A stretch of DNA of 64,000 nt, taken from NCBI RefSeq assembly GCF_003797945.1, contig NZ_RKKU01000005.1, positions 62,001 to 126,000 on the forward strand, in the 5' to 3' direction. This DNA is from Pseudomonas neustonica (GTDB taxonomy: Bacteria > Pseudomonadota > Gammaproteobacteria > Pseudomonadales > Pseudomonadaceae). The notes below the pieces were generated by a model. That model had not been told where the DNA came from. It made no database searches and saw only the letters and a list, made by a program, of their open reading frames with translations. The position numbers were made by a program, and so were the translations under genes. Below are positions 16,503-26,353 of the stretch, one piece after another (position 1 is the first letter of the stretch; each line of letters begins with the position of its first letter).

Positions 16503-16750
16503 GAATATCTCTCCACAACGACAGCTAAATGCTGCAGATGATTGAAGTGCTTGCTGGATGTCGCAGTCAAGCTAGCAGAGGGAAGCGATCCCGTCAAAGT
16601 GACTCAAAAATGAGGCACCATAACGTTCTGTCATAAAGAAATAAAACTCCTCAAGCTGCCACAGAAAAGCATCAACTGAGACAATTTATAGCGGCCTTTT
16701 GCCCGAAGCGCCAGCCGCCCACACAGGTTAAAAAATAACCGCCTGCAACA

Positions 16751-16778
16751 TTGCCAAGCCCAAAGCCGTGTCTATACT
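16751..16778 (+). promoter_or_regulatory. candidate promoter of the aa3 oxidase operon, RpoS-like -10
   Basis: Within the 440-bp gap before coxB, CTATACT (16772-16778) matches the extended -10 favoured by the stationary-phase sigma factor RpoS, with TTGCCA at 16751-16756 as a weak -35 (15-bp spacer). The aa3 oxidase of P. aeruginosa is known to be RpoS-dependent and induced in starvation. The rest of the gap shows no gene. The start site is inferred only. Confidence 0.4.
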
Positions 16779-16942
16779 CGACATTGTCCGGTAGCCATTT
16801 GGGGTACTGGCCAGGGAGGGCTTGCGGTGATTTTCGGCCGCTTACTGACTCTGGTCCATTGCTTATACAGCGACTAAAAGCCGCATTGTAGAGCCGCCCC
16901 TTCGCGCCTGGAGTGATAAAAACAATAAAAGGGGAACCGGGA

Positions 16943-18067
16943 ATGTTGCGATTAGCAATCACCTGGCTGGTTGGCTTGTCCCTATCCGTCGTTGGCGCTG
17001 CCGCCAATGCCGAGTGGGGCGTCAACATGCGGCCTGGCGTCACCGAAGTCAGTAAATCCGTATTCGACCTGCACATGGCCATTTTCTGGATCTGTGTAGT
17101 GATCGGCGTCATCGTGTTCGGCGTTATGTTCTGGTCGATGCTGATGCATCGCAAGTCCGAAGACAGCAAGCCGGCCACCTTTCACGAGAACCTCACGGTC
17201 GAGATTCTCTGGACGGTTATCCCTCTGGTCATTCTCATCGTCATGGCGGTGCCTGCCACCAAGACGCTGATCGACATATACGATGCCGAAGAATCTGACG
17301 TCGATATCCTGGTCACCGGTTATCAGTGGCGTTGGCAGTACAAGTACGTGGGCGAAGGCGTCACCTACTTCAGCTCGCTCTCCACGCCGCGCGAAGAGAT
17401 CACCAACGTCTCGCCCAAAAACCCCAATTATCTGCTCGAAGTAGATAATCCGCTGGTGGTACCGATCGGCAAGAAAATTCGTTTCCTGATTACCTCGGCT
17501 GACGTTATCCACTCCTGGTGGGTACCCGCCTTTGCGGTCAAAAAAGACGCTATTCCCGGTTTCGTCAACGAGTCCTGGACCCGTATCGACGAGCCCGGCA
17601 TCTATCGCGGGCAATGCACCGAACTCTGCGGCAAGGACCACGGCTTCATGCCCATCGTAGTCGAAGCCAAAACCCAGGAAGACTACGACACCTGGCTCGC
17701 CGAGCAGAAAGAAGCCGCCGCCAAGGAGGCCGAACTACGCGACAAGGACTGGTCACTGGAAGAACTGGTCGCCCGCGGCGAGAAGGTTTACGGCTCAGCT
17801 TGCGCGTCCTGTCACCAAGCGACGGGGGAAGGTATACCTCCTATGTTCCCGGCGCTCAAAGGCAGCAGCATTGTGCTGACTGACATCCAGGAACATATCA
17901 ACACTGTCATCAATGGCCGTCCCGGCACTGCGATGGCGGCCTTCGGCAAGCAACTCTCTGAAGTCGATGCAGCAGCGGTCATTACCTATGAACGTAACGC
18001 ATGGGGCAACGACACCGGCGAACTAGTCAGTCCGCTGGATATTCTCAACTTCAAAGAAGCCCAATAG
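16943..18067 (+). CDS. coxB: cytochrome c oxidase subunit II with fused cytochrome c domain
   Basis: A 374-residue precursor from the ATG at 16943; an upstream GTG at 16913 has no matching site and would spoil the signal peptide. Signal peptide about residues 1-24, two membrane helices (about 45-70 and 85-110), then the periplasmic cupredoxin domain with the CuA ligands in HSWWVPAF and CTELCGKDHGFM. A C-terminal c-type heme domain follows with CASCH and a likely methionine ligand in PPMFPAL, making this the caa3-like form common in pseudomonads. It passes electrons from cytochrome c to subunit I. First gene of the oxidase operon. Confidence 0.96.
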   Translation: MLRLAITWLVGLSLSVVGAAANAEWGVNMRPGVTEVSKSVFDLHMAIFWICVVIGVIVFGVMFWSMLMHRKSEDSKPATFHENLTVEILWTVIPLVILIVMAVPATKTLIDIYDAEESDVDILVTGYQWRWQYKYVGEGVTYFSSLSTPREEITNVSPKNPNYLLEVDNPLVVPIGKKIRFLITSADVIHSWWVPAFAVKKDAIPGFVNESWTRIDEPGIYRGQCTELCGKDHGFMPIVVEAKTQEDYDTWLAEQKEAAAKEAELRDKDWSLEELVARGEKVYGSACASCHQATGEGIPPMFPALKGSSIVLTDIQEHINTVINGRPGTAMAAFGKQLSEVDAAAVITYERNAWGNDTGELVSPLDILNFKEAQ

Positions 18068-18077
18068 GAGACCTGTC

Positions 18078-19661
18078 ATGAGCGCAGTGATCGATCACCA
18101 TCACGCCGACCATGCCCATGGTCCAGCCAAGGGCATGATGCGGTGGGTACTGACCACCAACCACAAAGATATCGGCACCATGTATCTGTGGTTCAGTTTT
18201 GCCATGTTCCTGCTCGGCGGCAGTATGGCCATGGTCATCCGGGCGGAGCTTTTCCAGCCGGGCCTGCAGCTGGTACAGCCCGAGTTTTTCAACCAGATGA
18301 CCACCACCCATGGTTTGATCATGGTGTTTGGCGCGGTCATGCCCGCCTTCGTGGGTCTCGCTAACTGGATGATTCCACTTATGGTAGGTGCGCCGGACAT
18401 GGCCCTGCCGCGTATGAACAACTTCAGCTTTTGGTTGCTACCGATGGCCTTCGGCCTACTGGTCTCGACGCTGTTTATGGAGGGTGGCGGGCCGAACTTT
18501 GGCTGGACTTTCTACGCACCGCTATCGACCACCTACGCACCACCCAGCGTGACCTTCTTCATCTTTGCCATTCACCTGGCCGGCATCAGCTCGATCATGG
18601 GCGCGATCAACATCATCGCCACCATTCTCAACCTGCGCGCGCCGGGCATGACGCTGATGAAAATGCCGCTGTTTGTCTGGACCTGGCTGATCACCGCCTT
18701 CCTGCTGATTGCGGTGATGCCGGTACTGGCCGGGGTGGTGACCATGATGTTGATGGATATTCATTTTGGCACCAGCTTCTTTAACGCTGCCGGTGGCGGT
18801 GACCCGGTGATGTTCCAGCACATCTTCTGGTTCTTCGGGCACCCCGAGGTGTACATCATGATCCTCCCGGCCTTTGGCGCGGTCAGCCAGATCATCCCCA
18901 CCTTCAGCCGCAAGCCGCTGTTTGGTTATACCTCCATGGTCTATGCCACCGCAGCAATTGCCTTCCTGTCGTTCATTGTCTGGGCGCATCACATGTTCAC
19001 CGTCGGCATTCCGATCACCGGCGAGCTGTTTTTCATGTACGCCACCATGCTGATTGCCGTGCCCACCGGGGTGAAGGTGTTCAACTGGGTGAGCACCATG
19101 TTTCGCGGTGCGCTGACCTTTGAAACGCCGATGCTGTTTGCCATCGCCTTCGTGATTCTATTCACCATTGGCGGTTTCTCCGGGCTGATGCTGGCTATCG
19201 CCACGGCGGACTTTCAGTACCACGACACCTACTTTGTAGTGGCGCATTTCCACTACGTACTGGTGCCCGGCGCCATCTTCGGTATCTTCGCGTCGGCCTA
19301 CTACTGGTTACCCAAGTGGACCGGGCACATGTACGACGAAACCCTGGGCAAGACGCATTTCTGGATGAGCTTCATCGGCATGAATCTGGCGTTCTTCCCG
19401 ATGCACTTCGTCGGTCTGGCCGGGATGCCCCGACGGATTCCGGACTACAACATCATGTTTGCCAACTTCAACATGGTGTCGTCGATTGGCGCGTTCATGT
19501 TCGGGGCAACCCAGCTGCTATTTCTGTTCATCGTCATCAAGTGCATCAAGGGCGGACCCAAGGCAGCAGCCAATCCATGGGAAGGGGCAGAAGGCCTGGA
19601 GTGGACAGTACCCTCGCCAGCGCCTTATCACACCTTCACCACACCACCCGAAGTGAAGTAG
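18078..19661 (+). CDS. coxA: cytochrome c oxidase subunit I
   Basis: A 527-residue protein with 12 membrane helices. Visible active-site motifs are the low-spin heme ligand in HGLIMVFG, the CuB histidine and cross-linked tyrosine in GHPEVYIMILP, the CuB pair in AHHMF, and the heme ligands in HDTYFVVAHFHYV. Lies 10 bp after coxB with GGAG just before the ATG. Catalyses oxygen reduction and proton pumping at the inner membrane. Confidence 0.97.
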   Translation: MSAVIDHHHADHAHGPAKGMMRWVLTTNHKDIGTMYLWFSFAMFLLGGSMAMVIRAELFQPGLQLVQPEFFNQMTTTHGLIMVFGAVMPAFVGLANWMIPLMVGAPDMALPRMNNFSFWLLPMAFGLLVSTLFMEGGGPNFGWTFYAPLSTTYAPPSVTFFIFAIHLAGISSIMGAINIIATILNLRAPGMTLMKMPLFVWTWLITAFLLIAVMPVLAGVVTMMLMDIHFGTSFFNAAGGGDPVMFQHIFWFFGHPEVYIMILPAFGAVSQIIPTFSRKPLFGYTSMVYATAAIAFLSFIVWAHHMFTVGIPITGELFFMYATMLIAVPTGVKVFNWVSTMFRGALTFETPMLFAIAFVILFTIGGFSGLMLAIATADFQYHDTYFVVAHFHYVLVPGAIFGIFASAYYWLPKWTGHMYDETLGKTHFWMSFIGMNLAFFPMHFVGLAGMPRRIPDYNIMFANFNMVSSIGAFMFGATQLLFLFIVIKCIKGGPKAAANPWEGAEGLEWTVPSPAPYHTFTTPPEVK

Positions 19662-19673
19662 TCGGAGGCCGCC

Positions 19674-20240
19674 ATGAGCGAGCAGCTGTCGAATGCACGT
19701 CTGGTAAAGCGCCTGTTGTTTACGGTGGTGGCGATGTTTGCCTTTGGCTTTGCCATGGTCCCGCTGTACGACGTGATGTGTGATGCGCTGGGCATTAACG
19801 GTAAGACCAGCGGTACCGCCTATCAGCAGGAAACTGAGTACATCGATGAGAACCGCACGGTACGCGTGCAATTTCTCGCCACCAATGCCGAAGGTATGAG
19901 CTGGTCGTTTGGGCCGCAGGCCGATGAATTATCGCTGCATCCCGGCGAAACCCGCGAGATGCTGTTTCATGCCAGCAACCCAACCGACCATCCCATGGTG
20001 GCGCAGGCGATTCCCAGCGTCGCGCCATCCAAGGCCGCCGCCTATTTTCACAAGACCGAGTGTTTCTGCTTCACCCAGCAGGTGCTGCAACCGGGCGAGA
20101 GCGTGATGATGCCAGTGCGCTTCATCGTCGACCCGGCGTTGCCCAAGGACGTGAAACACCTGACGCTGGCCTACACGCTGTTTGATGTATCGGATCGGAT
20201 GCCTGAGAAGCTGGCAATGTCAGCGCCACAGGCTAACTGA
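19674..20240 (+). CDS. ctaG: cytochrome c oxidase assembly protein CtaG/Cox11 (CuB insertion)
   Basis: A 188-residue protein with one N-terminal membrane helix (about residues 14-34) and a periplasmic immunoglobulin-like domain. The copper motif CFCF is visible in KTECFCFTQQ (about residue 127). It delivers copper to the CuB site of subunit I. ATG at 19674 preceded by CGGAGG, 12 bp after coxA. Confidence 0.94.
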   Translation: MSEQLSNARLVKRLLFTVVAMFAFGFAMVPLYDVMCDALGINGKTSGTAYQQETEYIDENRTVRVQFLATNAEGMSWSFGPQADELSLHPGETREMLFHASNPTDHPMVAQAIPSVAPSKAAAYFHKTECFCFTQQVLQPGESVMMPVRFIVDPALPKDVKHLTLAYTLFDVSDRMPEKLAMSAPQAN

Positions 20241-20270
20241 GTAAAGACTGCCAGATAAGGAGAACAACAG

Positions 20271-21158
20271 ATGGCGAGTCACGAAACCTACTACGTACCG
20301 GCGCAAAGCAAATGGCCAATCATCGCTTCGGTCGGCCTGCTGCTGACCGTATTTGGCGGCGGCAGCATGATTAATGGTATGAGCAGCGGCACCGGCAGCG
20401 CTGCCGGCAAGTGGATCTTCTTTGCCGGTGCATTGACCATTGCCTACATGATGTTTGGCTGGTTCAGCAGCGTGGTGAAAGAAAGCGACCAGGGGCTGTA
20501 CAGTCAGCAGATGGACCGCTCTTTCCGCATGGGCATGGGCTGGTTCATTTTTTCCGAGGTCATGTTCTTCGCGGCGTTCTTCGGTGCACTCTTCTATGCC
20601 CGCACCTTTGCCGGACCCTGGTTGGGGGGCGACGGCGACAAGGGTGTAGCCAATATGCTGTGGCCGGATTTCCAGTTCGCCTGGCCATTGATGGTCAACC
20701 CGGACGCCACAACCTTTCCTGGCCCCAGAGAAACCATCAGCCCCTGGCAGCTGCCACTGTTCAACACTATCATCCTGATTTCTTCGAGTGTGACAGTCAC
20801 CTTTGCGCACCATGCCCTGCGTGCCGACAAGCGCGGCGCGACCAAAGCCTGGCTGGGCCTGACCGTGCTGCTCGGGGTGATCTTTCTGGTGCTGCAGGCG
20901 CTGGAGTACCAGCACGCCTATCACGATCTGGGACTCACCCTGAACTCCGGTATCTACGGCTCAACCTTCTTCATGCTGACCGGCTTCCACGGCGCCCACG
21001 TCACCATGGGCACGCTGATTCTGGCGATTATGCTGATCCGCATCACCCGTGGCCATTTCACCCCGGACAAACACTTTGGATTTGAGGCGGCCAGCTGGTA
21101 TTGGCACTTTGTCGATGTGGTCTGGGTAGGCTTGTTTGTCTTTGTCTACATACTCTGA
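20271..21158 (+). CDS. coxC: cytochrome c oxidase subunit III
   Basis: A 295-residue protein with seven hydrophobic helices. Landmarks are the first-helix stretch WPIIASVGLLL, FSEVMFFAAFFGALFYAR with its conserved glutamate, GFHGAHVTMGT and the C-terminal WYWHFVDVVWVGLF. It stabilises subunit I and proton uptake. AAGGAG lies 8 nt before the ATG. Confidence 0.96.
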   Translation: MASHETYYVPAQSKWPIIASVGLLLTVFGGGSMINGMSSGTGSAAGKWIFFAGALTIAYMMFGWFSSVVKESDQGLYSQQMDRSFRMGMGWFIFSEVMFFAAFFGALFYARTFAGPWLGGDGDKGVANMLWPDFQFAWPLMVNPDATTFPGPRETISPWQLPLFNTIILISSSVTVTFAHHALRADKRGATKAWLGLTVLLGVIFLVLQALEYQHAYHDLGLTLNSGIYGSTFFMLTGFHGAHVTMGTLILAIMLIRITRGHFTPDKHFGFEAASWYWHFVDVVWVGLFVFVYIL

Positions 21159-21189
21159 GGCCGCCCGGCGGCGCGGCGCACGTTCTGGT

Positions 21190-21405
21190 TCAATGCAGCC
21201 AGGGCGTGCTCCAGCGCAACTCGCCGGACCAAAAGCCGTAGCCAATCAGCGCCACCAGCAGCACGGTCAGCGTGATGCGCAGGGTCAATGCCTTGACCAA
21301 GCGCCCGCTGCGATTATCGGTATCTTTCATGAGAAAAAACAAACCGCTGAACAAACTGCAGACCACCGCAGCCAGCAAAACCAGAATCGCCACTTTCAGC
21401 CACAT
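21190..21405 (-). CDS. DUF2909-family twin transmembrane protein
   Basis: A 71-residue protein with two hydrophobic helices (about 5-25 and 42-63) separated by a short basic loop containing DNRSGRLVKALTLR. Start at 21405 is chosen over 21483 because the extra residues are polar and unlike the family and because AAGGGAG precedes it. It is inserted in opposite orientation between coxC and the SURF1 gene, a position also kept in P. aeruginosa. Function unknown; a role in oxidase assembly is suggested only by place. Confidence 0.8.
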   Translation of the reverse strand: MWLKVAILVLLAAVVCSLFSGLFFLMKDTDNRSGRLVKALTLRITLTVLLVALIGYGFWSGELRWSTPWLH

Positions 21406-21469
21406 GGGCAGACACTCCCTTTTATTGTTCTGCGCGCCAGTATAGTCCTGCAGGCAGCCGACCGTGATC

Positions 21470-22228
21470 ATGTCTGAGACCATTACCCAAAGAAGGCGTT
21501 TTGCGCCAGGCCTCGGGCTATGGCTGTTTACGCTGAGCCTGCTGCCAGTGCTGGTCGGCCTCGGTTTATGGCAGTTTGATCGCGCCGCGCAAAAACAGCA
21601 GCAGGAGCGCCAGATGCAGGAGCGCCAGCAAGCGCCCGCGCTCAGTCTCAGTCAGCTTGAGCAGAGCCGCCCCGCCAACTGGCAGCGGCTGGTACTGACC
21701 GGACATTTTGATCGCCAGCGCATCTGGCTATTGGATAACCGCACCCGCGATGGCGCGGCGGGCGTTGAGGTATTACAGGCGTTTCAGGATGACAGCGGCC
21801 AATGGCTACTGATCAATCGCGGCTGGATGCCCTGGCCAGACCGCAGCGACGTTATCCAGGTCAGTACACCCAGCGGCCGTCAGCAACTGCTGGCCGAGGC
21901 ACTACCGGCCCCGGGCAGCGGATTTCGCCTGGGCGATGCCGCAGCCGCTTCAGCCGATTGGCCGCGTCTGATTACCCAAATCAATCTCGCCGAATTAAGC
22001 CAACAGGCCGGTTTGCCGCTGGCCAGTTGGCGCGCGCGACTGATCGAACCCAGTGCATCGGCCGCCCTTCGGCTCGACTGGCCTGATCTACCGATGAGCT
22101 CCAGCCGCCACACCGGTTACGCCGTGCAATGGTTTTGTCTGGCTGGCGCACTCTTTGTCTTATTTGTCTGGGCCGGCCTGCGGCCCGAATCTCGGGGGAA
22201 TAACAATAATGATGAGCATGACAGATAA
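21470..22228 (+). CDS. SURF1-family oxidase assembly protein
   Basis: A 252-residue protein with membrane helices near each end (about 13-32 and 215-235) and a periplasmic middle. Family features include GLWQFDRAAQKQ after the first helix and the motif INRGWMPWP (about 107). SURF1 helps insert heme a into subunit I. An alternative GTG start lies two codons upstream. Its 3' end overlaps the next gene by 20 bp. Confidence 0.9.
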   Translation: MSETITQRRRFAPGLGLWLFTLSLLPVLVGLGLWQFDRAAQKQQQERQMQERQQAPALSLSQLEQSRPANWQRLVLTGHFDRQRIWLLDNRTRDGAAGVEVLQAFQDDSGQWLLINRGWMPWPDRSDVIQVSTPSGRQQLLAEALPAPGSGFRLGDAAAASADWPRLITQINLAELSQQAGLPLASWRARLIEPSASAALRLDWPDLPMSSSRHTGYAVQWFCLAGALFVLFVWAGLRPESRGNNNNDEHDR

Positions 22229-22808
22229 CCCGTCAGCCACCCGCCCACGTGGTCAGCTCAAGCTGCTGGCCATCTGTGCTGTGGTATTTGGTCCGATTCT
22301 GGTCGCCGGTTTAATGGCCCATTTTGAGATCGGTATTCCGCAGACGCAATCGAACAAGTCCGATCTGGTCGAGACGCCCATACAGCTTAGCGACTGGCAA
22401 TTGAGCGTTGAGCCGGTTGGCTACGGTGCGCCCTGGCGATTGCTGGTCACCAGCGCTGAGGCCTGCGCCGAGGCGTGCCAGCAACTGGTCCATGAAGCGC
22501 GCCAGATTAACGTGGCAGTAGGCCGCGAAGCAGATCGCGTAGAGCACATGCTCGCCACCGGTAATCAGCTCACCGCCAGTGAGCAACAGCGTCTGGAAAC
22601 GCGTTTCCCGCGTCTGCAGCAAACCACCATCTCGGCAACGGCCTATAGCGCGAACCTGCAACAGCTGCCGGCTGAATGGCAACAGGGGCCGCAGCTGTGG
22701 CTGGTCGATCCGCTGGGGCGTGTCGTGTTGCATCAGAGTGTTGCCGAACCCGGCAAGCAGCTACTGGATGACCTCAAACGCCTGTTGAAAATGTCCAAAG
22801 TGGGGTGA
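22209..22808 (+). CDS. oxidase-cluster transmembrane protein, unknown exact role
   Basis: About 199 residues. One N-terminal membrane helix (about 18-40) with an uncleaved appearance, then a periplasmic domain. A cysteine pair CAEAC occurs near residue 87, in SAEACAEACQQLV, followed by features like a degenerate thioredoxin/SCO fold (LWLVDPLGRVVLHQ near the end). The equivalent gene is present between SURF1 and heme A synthase in other pseudomonads. Start is one of three close ATGs (22209, 22212, 22218); GGGGGAAT upstream suits the first. Possibly a redox or copper helper for the oxidase, by inference. Confidence 0.75.
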   Translation: MMSMTDNPSATRPRGQLKLLAICAVVFGPILVAGLMAHFEIGIPQTQSNKSDLVETPIQLSDWQLSVEPVGYGAPWRLLVTSAEACAEACQQLVHEARQINVAVGREADRVEHMLATGNQLTASEQQRLETRFPRLQQTTISATAYSANLQQLPAEWQQGPQLWLVDPLGRVVLHQSVAEPGKQLLDDLKRLLKMSKVG

Positions 22809-22811
22809 GCC

Positions 22812-23861
22812 ATGCACAAACCCGGATACAGATGGGCGGTGATCGGCCTGGTCCTATGCTTTGTGGTGGTCATTCTCGGTGCCTACACCCGGCTGGTGCA
22901 TGCCGGGCTGGGCTGCCCGGATTGGCCGGGCTGCTATGGCTTTCTCAGCGTACCGCAGAGTGACGGCGCGCTGGAAACCGCGCAAATGCGCTTCCCGGAT
23001 GATCCGGTAGAGGCGTTCAAGGCCTGGGCCGAGATGATCCATCGCTACGCCGCTGGCTTGCTGGGCCTGCTGATTCTGGGGCTGGCGCTGTACAGCCTGA
23101 AGCAACGCCACCAGCCGGACTATCCGGTCGCACTATGCTTTGGTCTGCTCGGGCTGGTGATCTGCCAGGCACTCTTTGGCATGTGGACAGTGACATTGAA
23201 ACTCTGGCCGCAAGTCGTCACTGCGCACCTGCTCGGCGGCTTTACCACGCTAAGCCTGCTGTTACTGCTCAGCCTGCGCCTGTCCGGTCGTCTGCAGGCA
23301 TTACCCGCCAGCCCAGGAATTGCGCGCCTGCGCAACCTGGCGCGCCTGACCCTGCTGGTCGTGATCGGACAAATCATGCTCGGCGGCTGGACCAGCACCA
23401 ACTACGCCGCCGTCGCCTGTATCGACCTGCCCACCTGCCACGGCGAATGGTGGCCGGAGATGGACTTCGCCACCGGCTTCAATCTGTTGCATCAGGAGGT
23501 AGGGCCGAATTATCTGGGCGGCATGCTGGAAGGACCGGGGCGCACCGCGATCCATTTCACCCATCGTATCGGTGCGGTGATTACCACGCTCATGGCGCTC
23601 ACCCTGGCTTGGCAACTCTGGCGCAGCCGCTACCCGTTATTGGCCAGCCTGGTGACGCTGATGCTGACAGTACAAGTAGCCCTGGGCGTTACCAACGTAC
23701 TGGCGCATTTGCCGCTACCGGTTGCGGTCGCGCATAACGGCGTAGCGGCACTCTTGCTACTGAGTGTCATCAGCGTGAATTATCGCCTGCGCGCCCCGAC
23801 CAGCGTGCGAAGGCCAATGCAATCCAATAGCAGCCGCCGAACGCTGGCGGGCTCGGTCTGA
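22812..23861 (+). CDS. ctaA: heme A synthase (CtaA/Cox15)
   Basis: A 349-residue membrane protein with eight hydrophobic helices. Family signatures are TRLVHAGLGCPDWPGCYG near residue 25, MIHRYAAG near residue 77, the cysteine pair in CIDLPTCHG (about 205), and FTHRIGAV with a heme-ligand histidine. It oxidises heme O to heme A, needed by the aa3 oxidase. ATG lies 3 bp after the previous stop. Confidence 0.94.
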   Translation: MHKPGYRWAVIGLVLCFVVVILGAYTRLVHAGLGCPDWPGCYGFLSVPQSDGALETAQMRFPDDPVEAFKAWAEMIHRYAAGLLGLLILGLALYSLKQRHQPDYPVALCFGLLGLVICQALFGMWTVTLKLWPQVVTAHLLGGFTTLSLLLLLSLRLSGRLQALPASPGIARLRNLARLTLLVVIGQIMLGGWTSTNYAAVACIDLPTCHGEWWPEMDFATGFNLLHQEVGPNYLGGMLEGPGRTAIHFTHRIGAVITTLMALTLAWQLWRSRYPLLASLVTLMLTVQVALGVTNVLAHLPLPVAVAHNGVAALLLLSVISVNYRLRAPTSVRRPMQSNSSRRTLAGSV

Positions 23862-23922
23862 CTGACCCATACTCACAGCACAACAATAACGGCGGCGCAG
23901 AGCCGCTGAAGGGGAAATGACC

Positions 23923-24828
23923 ATGACAACCTTGACCCACACGCTATCGACGCGTGCCGGCTGGCGCGACTATCTCGAACTGACCAAGCCCAAGGTCGTC
24001 GCCTTGATGATCATTACCTCGGCGATCGGCATGTTGCTGGCCAGCGACGCCGCCGTACCCTGGCAAACGCTACTGCTAGGTAATCTGGGCATAGCCCTGT
24101 GCGCTGGTTCAGCCGCCACGGTCAATCACGTAGTTGATCGGCGTATTGATATTCTCATGGCCCGCACGCAGCGGCGTCCGCTCGCGCAAGGCCGGGTCAA
24201 CCCGTTGAATGCACTGCTGTTTGCCGTTCTCCTCGGCAGCATTGGTATGGCCATACTGCTGCAATGGATCAACGCCATTACGGCCTGGCTTACGCTCGGC
24301 TCATTACTCGGCTATGCCGTGATCTATACCTCCTTTCTCAAGCGTGCGACGCCGCAGAATATCGTCATCGGCGGCCTCGCCGGTGCAGCACCGCCGCTAC
24401 TCGGCTGGACCGCTGTCACCGGGCAAGTCCAAGCCGAAGGCCTGCTGCTGGTGCTGATCATCTTCGCCTGGACGCCACCCCACTTCTGGGCGCTGGCAAT
24501 TCACCGCAAGGCTGAATACGCCAAGGTAGACATCCCCATGCTGCCGGTAACGCATGGTGAGCGCTACACCAAGCTGCATATTCTGCTGTATACCTTTATC
24601 CTGTTGGCCGTCAGCATGCTGCCCTTTGTCATTCACATGAGTGGCGTGCTCTATCTGGTGGTGGCAACCGGGCTGGGACTGCGTTTTATCGATTGGGCCT
24701 GGGCATTGTGGCGAGATAGCCGGCCACATGCAGCGATCAAGACCTTCAAATTTTCATTGTGGTATCTGCTGTGGCTGTTTGTGGCCCTGCTGGCAGACCA
24801 CTACGCAGGAGTAGCTGGATGGCTTTGA
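23923..24828 (+). CDS. ctaB: protoheme IX farnesyltransferase (heme O synthase)
   Basis: A 301-residue polytopic prenyltransferase. The Asp-rich prenyl diphosphate motif is in [20 protein letters not shown], and the second loop reads [17 protein letters not shown], both typical of CtaB/CyoE. Two ATGs lie six bases apart; AAGGGGAA abuts the first and is well spaced for the second at 23923, which is therefore preferred. It makes heme O for the CtaA step. The end overlaps sco by 10 bp. Confidence 0.94.
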   Translation: MTTLTHTLSTRAGWRDYLELTKPKVVALMIITSAIGMLLASDAAVPWQTLLLGNLGIALCAGSAATVNHVVDRRIDILMARTQRRPLAQGRVNPLNALLFAVLLGSIGMAILLQWINAITAWLTLGSLLGYAVIYTSFLKRATPQNIVIGGLAGAAPPLLGWTAVTGQVQAEGLLLVLIIFAWTPPHFWALAIHRKAEYAKVDIPMLPVTHGERYTKLHILLYTFILLAVSMLPFVIHMSGVLYLVVATGLGLRFIDWAWALWRDSRPHAAIKTFKFSLWYLLWLFVALLADHYAGVAGWL

Positions 24829-25451
24829 GTGGTGTGCAAAAGACCGTACTGATCTGTACGGCTAGTGTGGCCCTGGTGTTGGGTGCCATCGTCCACAAGG
24901 TCACACGCCCCGTGCCGTTCGACCGCAACGCGCTACAAGACGCCGGGGTTTTTCTATTTGATAACCCACGGCCGATCCCCGACGTCAGCCTGCAGGCAGC
25001 CTCAGGCGAGCCATGGAGCAAAACCGATCTGCAAGGCCAGTGGGATATGCTGTTTTTTGGCTACACCTTTTGCCCCGACATCTGCCCGACTACCCTCGCC
25101 GACCTGCGCCAACTGCACGAAAAGTTGCCCGCTGACGCCCGTGCGCAATTACAGGTAACGCTGATCAGCGTGGACCCCAACCGGGATACACCGCAGCGGC
25201 TGAAAACCTACCTTGATTTCTTCAACCCCGACTTTGCCGGCGCCACCGGTGACGCCAGCGAACTGGCCAAGCTCGCCAAGTCGCTCTCGATTGCCTATAT
25301 CGAGCCAGACACCAGCAAGGAAAATTATCTGGTCGACCACAGCGGTCAGGTGGTGCTGGTCAATCCGCAGGGCGAGTATGTGGGCTTCATTCGCCCACCA
25401 CTGAAAAACGATCAGTTGGCCAGTTGGCTGCCGCGGATCATGGCGCGCTAA
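24819..25451 (+). CDS. SCO1/SenC copper chaperone for the CuA site
   Basis: A 210-residue thioredoxin-fold protein with an N-terminal membrane anchor (about residues 8-28). The copper ligands are CPDIC (FCPDICP near residue 88) and the histidine in YLVDHSG (about 175). Start at 24819 is set by AGGAG 7 nt upstream and lies inside the end of ctaB. It metallates subunit II. Last gene of the oxidase operon. Confidence 0.93.
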   Translation: MALSGVQKTVLICTASVALVLGAIVHKVTRPVPFDRNALQDAGVFLFDNPRPIPDVSLQAASGEPWSKTDLQGQWDMLFFGYTFCPDICPTTLADLRQLHEKLPADARAQLQVTLISVDPNRDTPQRLKTYLDFFNPDFAGATGDASELAKLAKSLSIAYIEPDTSKENYLVDHSGQVVLVNPQGEYVGFIRPPLKNDQLASWLPRIMAR

Positions 25452-25481
25452 GCGCGCGTTAACACCAACAAGACAGGCTGG

Positions 25482-26345
25482 CTAAGGGGCTTTGCGATTC
25501 GCGGTGCTGTGCTGTTGCAACGACCGTATAACCTTGCCTGACTTGCCCGCGAGCGCCTCGGTCTGACCGTGCTTCTGCGCCCCGGTGCGCGCACGGCTGA
25601 TCAATCCGGCAATCAGATGTCCTTCTGGCAAGCCTGCCCAGAACCGCAATGGCATATGCCCCTGCATCACCTCGGGGTTCAGGCGCGCAGGATTAAAAAT
25701 GCTGCTGTAATAGGTCTCCCATAGCGGGTCGCCGCTATCGCGCGCGCGCGCTGCCAGCGATGCCCACTCACCAGGGCAGGTTCTGCGGTAATGCAGTTCA
25801 TGACCGTCGTACCAGACCGCATCGCGAGAAGAAACGATCAGCCACCGTTGGCGCCCCAACCGCTCGGCAAAATGCATACTGGCGCTGGCCAACACATCAT
25901 GTGCGCACTCGTGCCAGGCCACGTAGTCCAGCCAGGGGTGATCCGTTAGCGGATGAAAGCGCACAAAGGCATGCAAGTGATGCGCCTCACGACGCACGGC
26001 CTTGATGCGGCGCTGCAACTCACTACCGTCCTCGTCGCCCGCCAGCCCTGCATGACGCTCACCTTCGACCACCCTCCAGAGCACGCGATAAAGCAGGTTC
26101 CAGCGGCCAGGAGTGCGGTACTGCGCCGCCGTTTCAAGCTCACCCAAGAGCTGCGCTGAAACACGCGGCGGCGGCAGCGCAGGCACTATGGCAGGCTGTT
26201 CATCAGCGTTGGGCGCATTAGCGAACAGCTGAGGCTGAGCCTGATCTGCCCATACCACCGCATGTGGCGCCACCTGCTGCATCAGCAAGTGCCGGGCCTG
26301 AGCGCGCCAGCGTTCAAAATCGTCGTCACAGCACAGCACCTGCAT
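25482..26345 (-). CDS. TIGR03915-type putative DNA repair protein, partner of the radical SAM protein
   Basis: A 287-residue protein starting at 26345, 8 bp after the stop of the radical SAM gene. It begins MQVLCCDDDFERWR and contains FVRFHPLTDHPWLDY and a metal-binding-looking FAERLGRQRWLIVSSRDAVWYDG, which I associate with the TIGR03915 family; in some bacteria this domain is fused to the uracil-DNA-binding UdgX module, but here the protein stops without it. Only about 30 low-complexity residues follow the domain. The pair is placed behind a LexA site, supporting a DNA damage role. Its biochemical activity is not established. Confidence 0.82.
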   Translation of the reverse strand: MQVLCCDDDFERWRAQARHLLMQQVAPHAVVWADQAQPQLFANAPNADEQPAIVPALPPPRVSAQLLGELETAAQYRTPGRWNLLYRVLWRVVEGERHAGLAGDEDGSELQRRIKAVRREAHHLHAFVRFHPLTDHPWLDYVAWHECAHDVLASASMHFAERLGRQRWLIVSSRDAVWYDGHELHYRRTCPGEWASLAARARDSGDPLWETYYSSIFNPARLNPEVMQGHMPLRFWAGLPEGHLIAGLISRARTGAQKHGQTEALAGKSGKVIRSLQQHSTANRKAP

Positions 26346-26353
26346 AAACGCCC

